Assembly (NCBI GenBank): GCA_963920665.1
Contig: OY987265.1
Span: 38,879,001-38,943,000, forward strand
Source: Straminergon stramineum
Taxonomy: Eukaryota > Streptophyta > Bryopsida > Hypnales > Calliergonaceae
Direction: 5' to 3'
Length of the DNA stretch: 64,000 nucleotides
Position numbers and translations under genes: made by a program. The notes under the pieces are model-generated. The model was not told where the DNA came from. It saw only the letters and a program-made list of their open reading frames with translations, and did not search any database. Each line of letters starts with the position of its first letter. Position 1 is the first letter of the stretch. This document shows positions 63,256 to 64,000 of the stretch, piece by piece.

Positions 63256-63852
63256 TTAACCCCTAAGAGCACAAAGGTCTTCTCTGGAATTGGCAATTTG
63301 AGAAAAACCATTAGAAAGAGTTATTTGGAAGAATATCTTAGAAGTGATATAAAAAGAAAAGTTGTGGATTTTGAGTTGTAGATTTCGTCCGTATAGTTAG
63401 ATTCACCAATGCTATTATTAATAGTTGTTTTTTCTTAATAAATTTTGAAAATAAAATTTCAAAATTCCTTTTAAATTCGATTAGAAGAAAAATATTATCA
63501 TTTTATGAGTAAATTTTGTTAGAATGGATTTAAAATCAGGTTCTCTTTACAAGGTGATTTTTTGAAATTTTTGAATTCTTAAAATCTATAATCTCATTTT
63601 TGCAAATCTAGTTTTGAACTAGAGTCAATGCAATTTTGGCTTGGTCAACCACTTGACAAACTTCCAAATTTGTAATTATAGAAATATATATATATTCTAG
63701 TAAGACCAAATCCAACCATTAGATAGGACAACAACTTCATAAAGTATCTCCACACACTAGGATAACTTTCATCTAAGCAATAATGAAGATGAAACTTGAG
63801 TTTCAATCTATTCATCATCTTGAAAATGGACGTTGGAGTGCTTAGGGGTTAA
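63256..63852. mobile_element. TTAA-flanked element, family G (597 bp)
   Basis: TTAACCCCTAAGAGCAC at the left and GAGTGCTTAGGGGTTAA at the right: 12 bases of perfect inverted repeat. It lies about 135 bp after a family L element. The open frame overlapping its left part is not supported as a gene. Confidence 0.65.
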
Positions 63853-64000
63853 TGTAAATATACCTTATTGTAACTCATTCTAAAACCAACCTTACAAATT
63901 TTTGCCTAATATGTATTAATTCTAGTCATGAAAGCCTAGAGTTGATTTTGGATACATCATTTTTTCGCACTTTGAAAATCCGTAGTTTATTCATCTTGCA

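Noticed and set aside
1..64000. tRNA, rRNA or CRISPR features
   Set aside because: No tRNA B-box/cloverleaf, rRNA core motif or regularly spaced short repeat array was recognised by eye; a tRNAscan run would settle the tRNA question.

Overview
The window is nuclear DNA from a plant. Three intron-rich genes with GT-AG introns sit in very AT-rich, repeat-filled intergenic DNA. The products are plant types: a half-size chloroplast-type ABCB transporter of the ABCB26/TAP1 kind, a Pumilio protein of the plant APUM7-12 kind, and a PAS protein ending in a two-component receiver. Gene style, receiver architecture and repeats suggest a non-seed land plant such as a bryophyte, but I cannot name the species.

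Layout: 1-4347 is AT-rich and holds repeats and a CACTA-type MITE. 4743-9822 (+) is the ABCB transporter, 10 exons, 703 aa. 9823-31200 is AT-rich intergenic DNA with a 149-bp tandem array and many short transposon-derived elements. 31200-32410 is a GC-rich island that leads into the Pumilio gene. 33153-37158 (+) is the Pumilio coding region, 5 exons, 969 aa, with a probable 5' UTR intron and a uORF. 38650-42400 is again repeats. 43019-47071 (-) is the PAS-receiver gene, 9 coding exons, 581 aa. Just past its stop codon, on the same strand, is a decayed-looking second receiver-like exon pair. 48400-64000 is AT-rich and densely packed with repeats.

The three genes have no obvious shared pathway: plastid membrane transport, cytoplasmic mRNA control, and sensing/phosphorelay.

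The strongest unexplained structure is a large set of elements that begin with TTAACCC(C/T)TAA and end with its reverse complement. At least a dozen copies in several length families (about 200-1000 bp) lie outside the genes. The TTAA flank with a CCC-starting inverted terminus is the signature of piggyBac-type transposons, so I propose they are piggyBac-like non-autonomous elements. The most unusual gene is the PAS-receiver protein: all receiver catalytic residues are present, but there is no histidine kinase and no DNA-binding domain.
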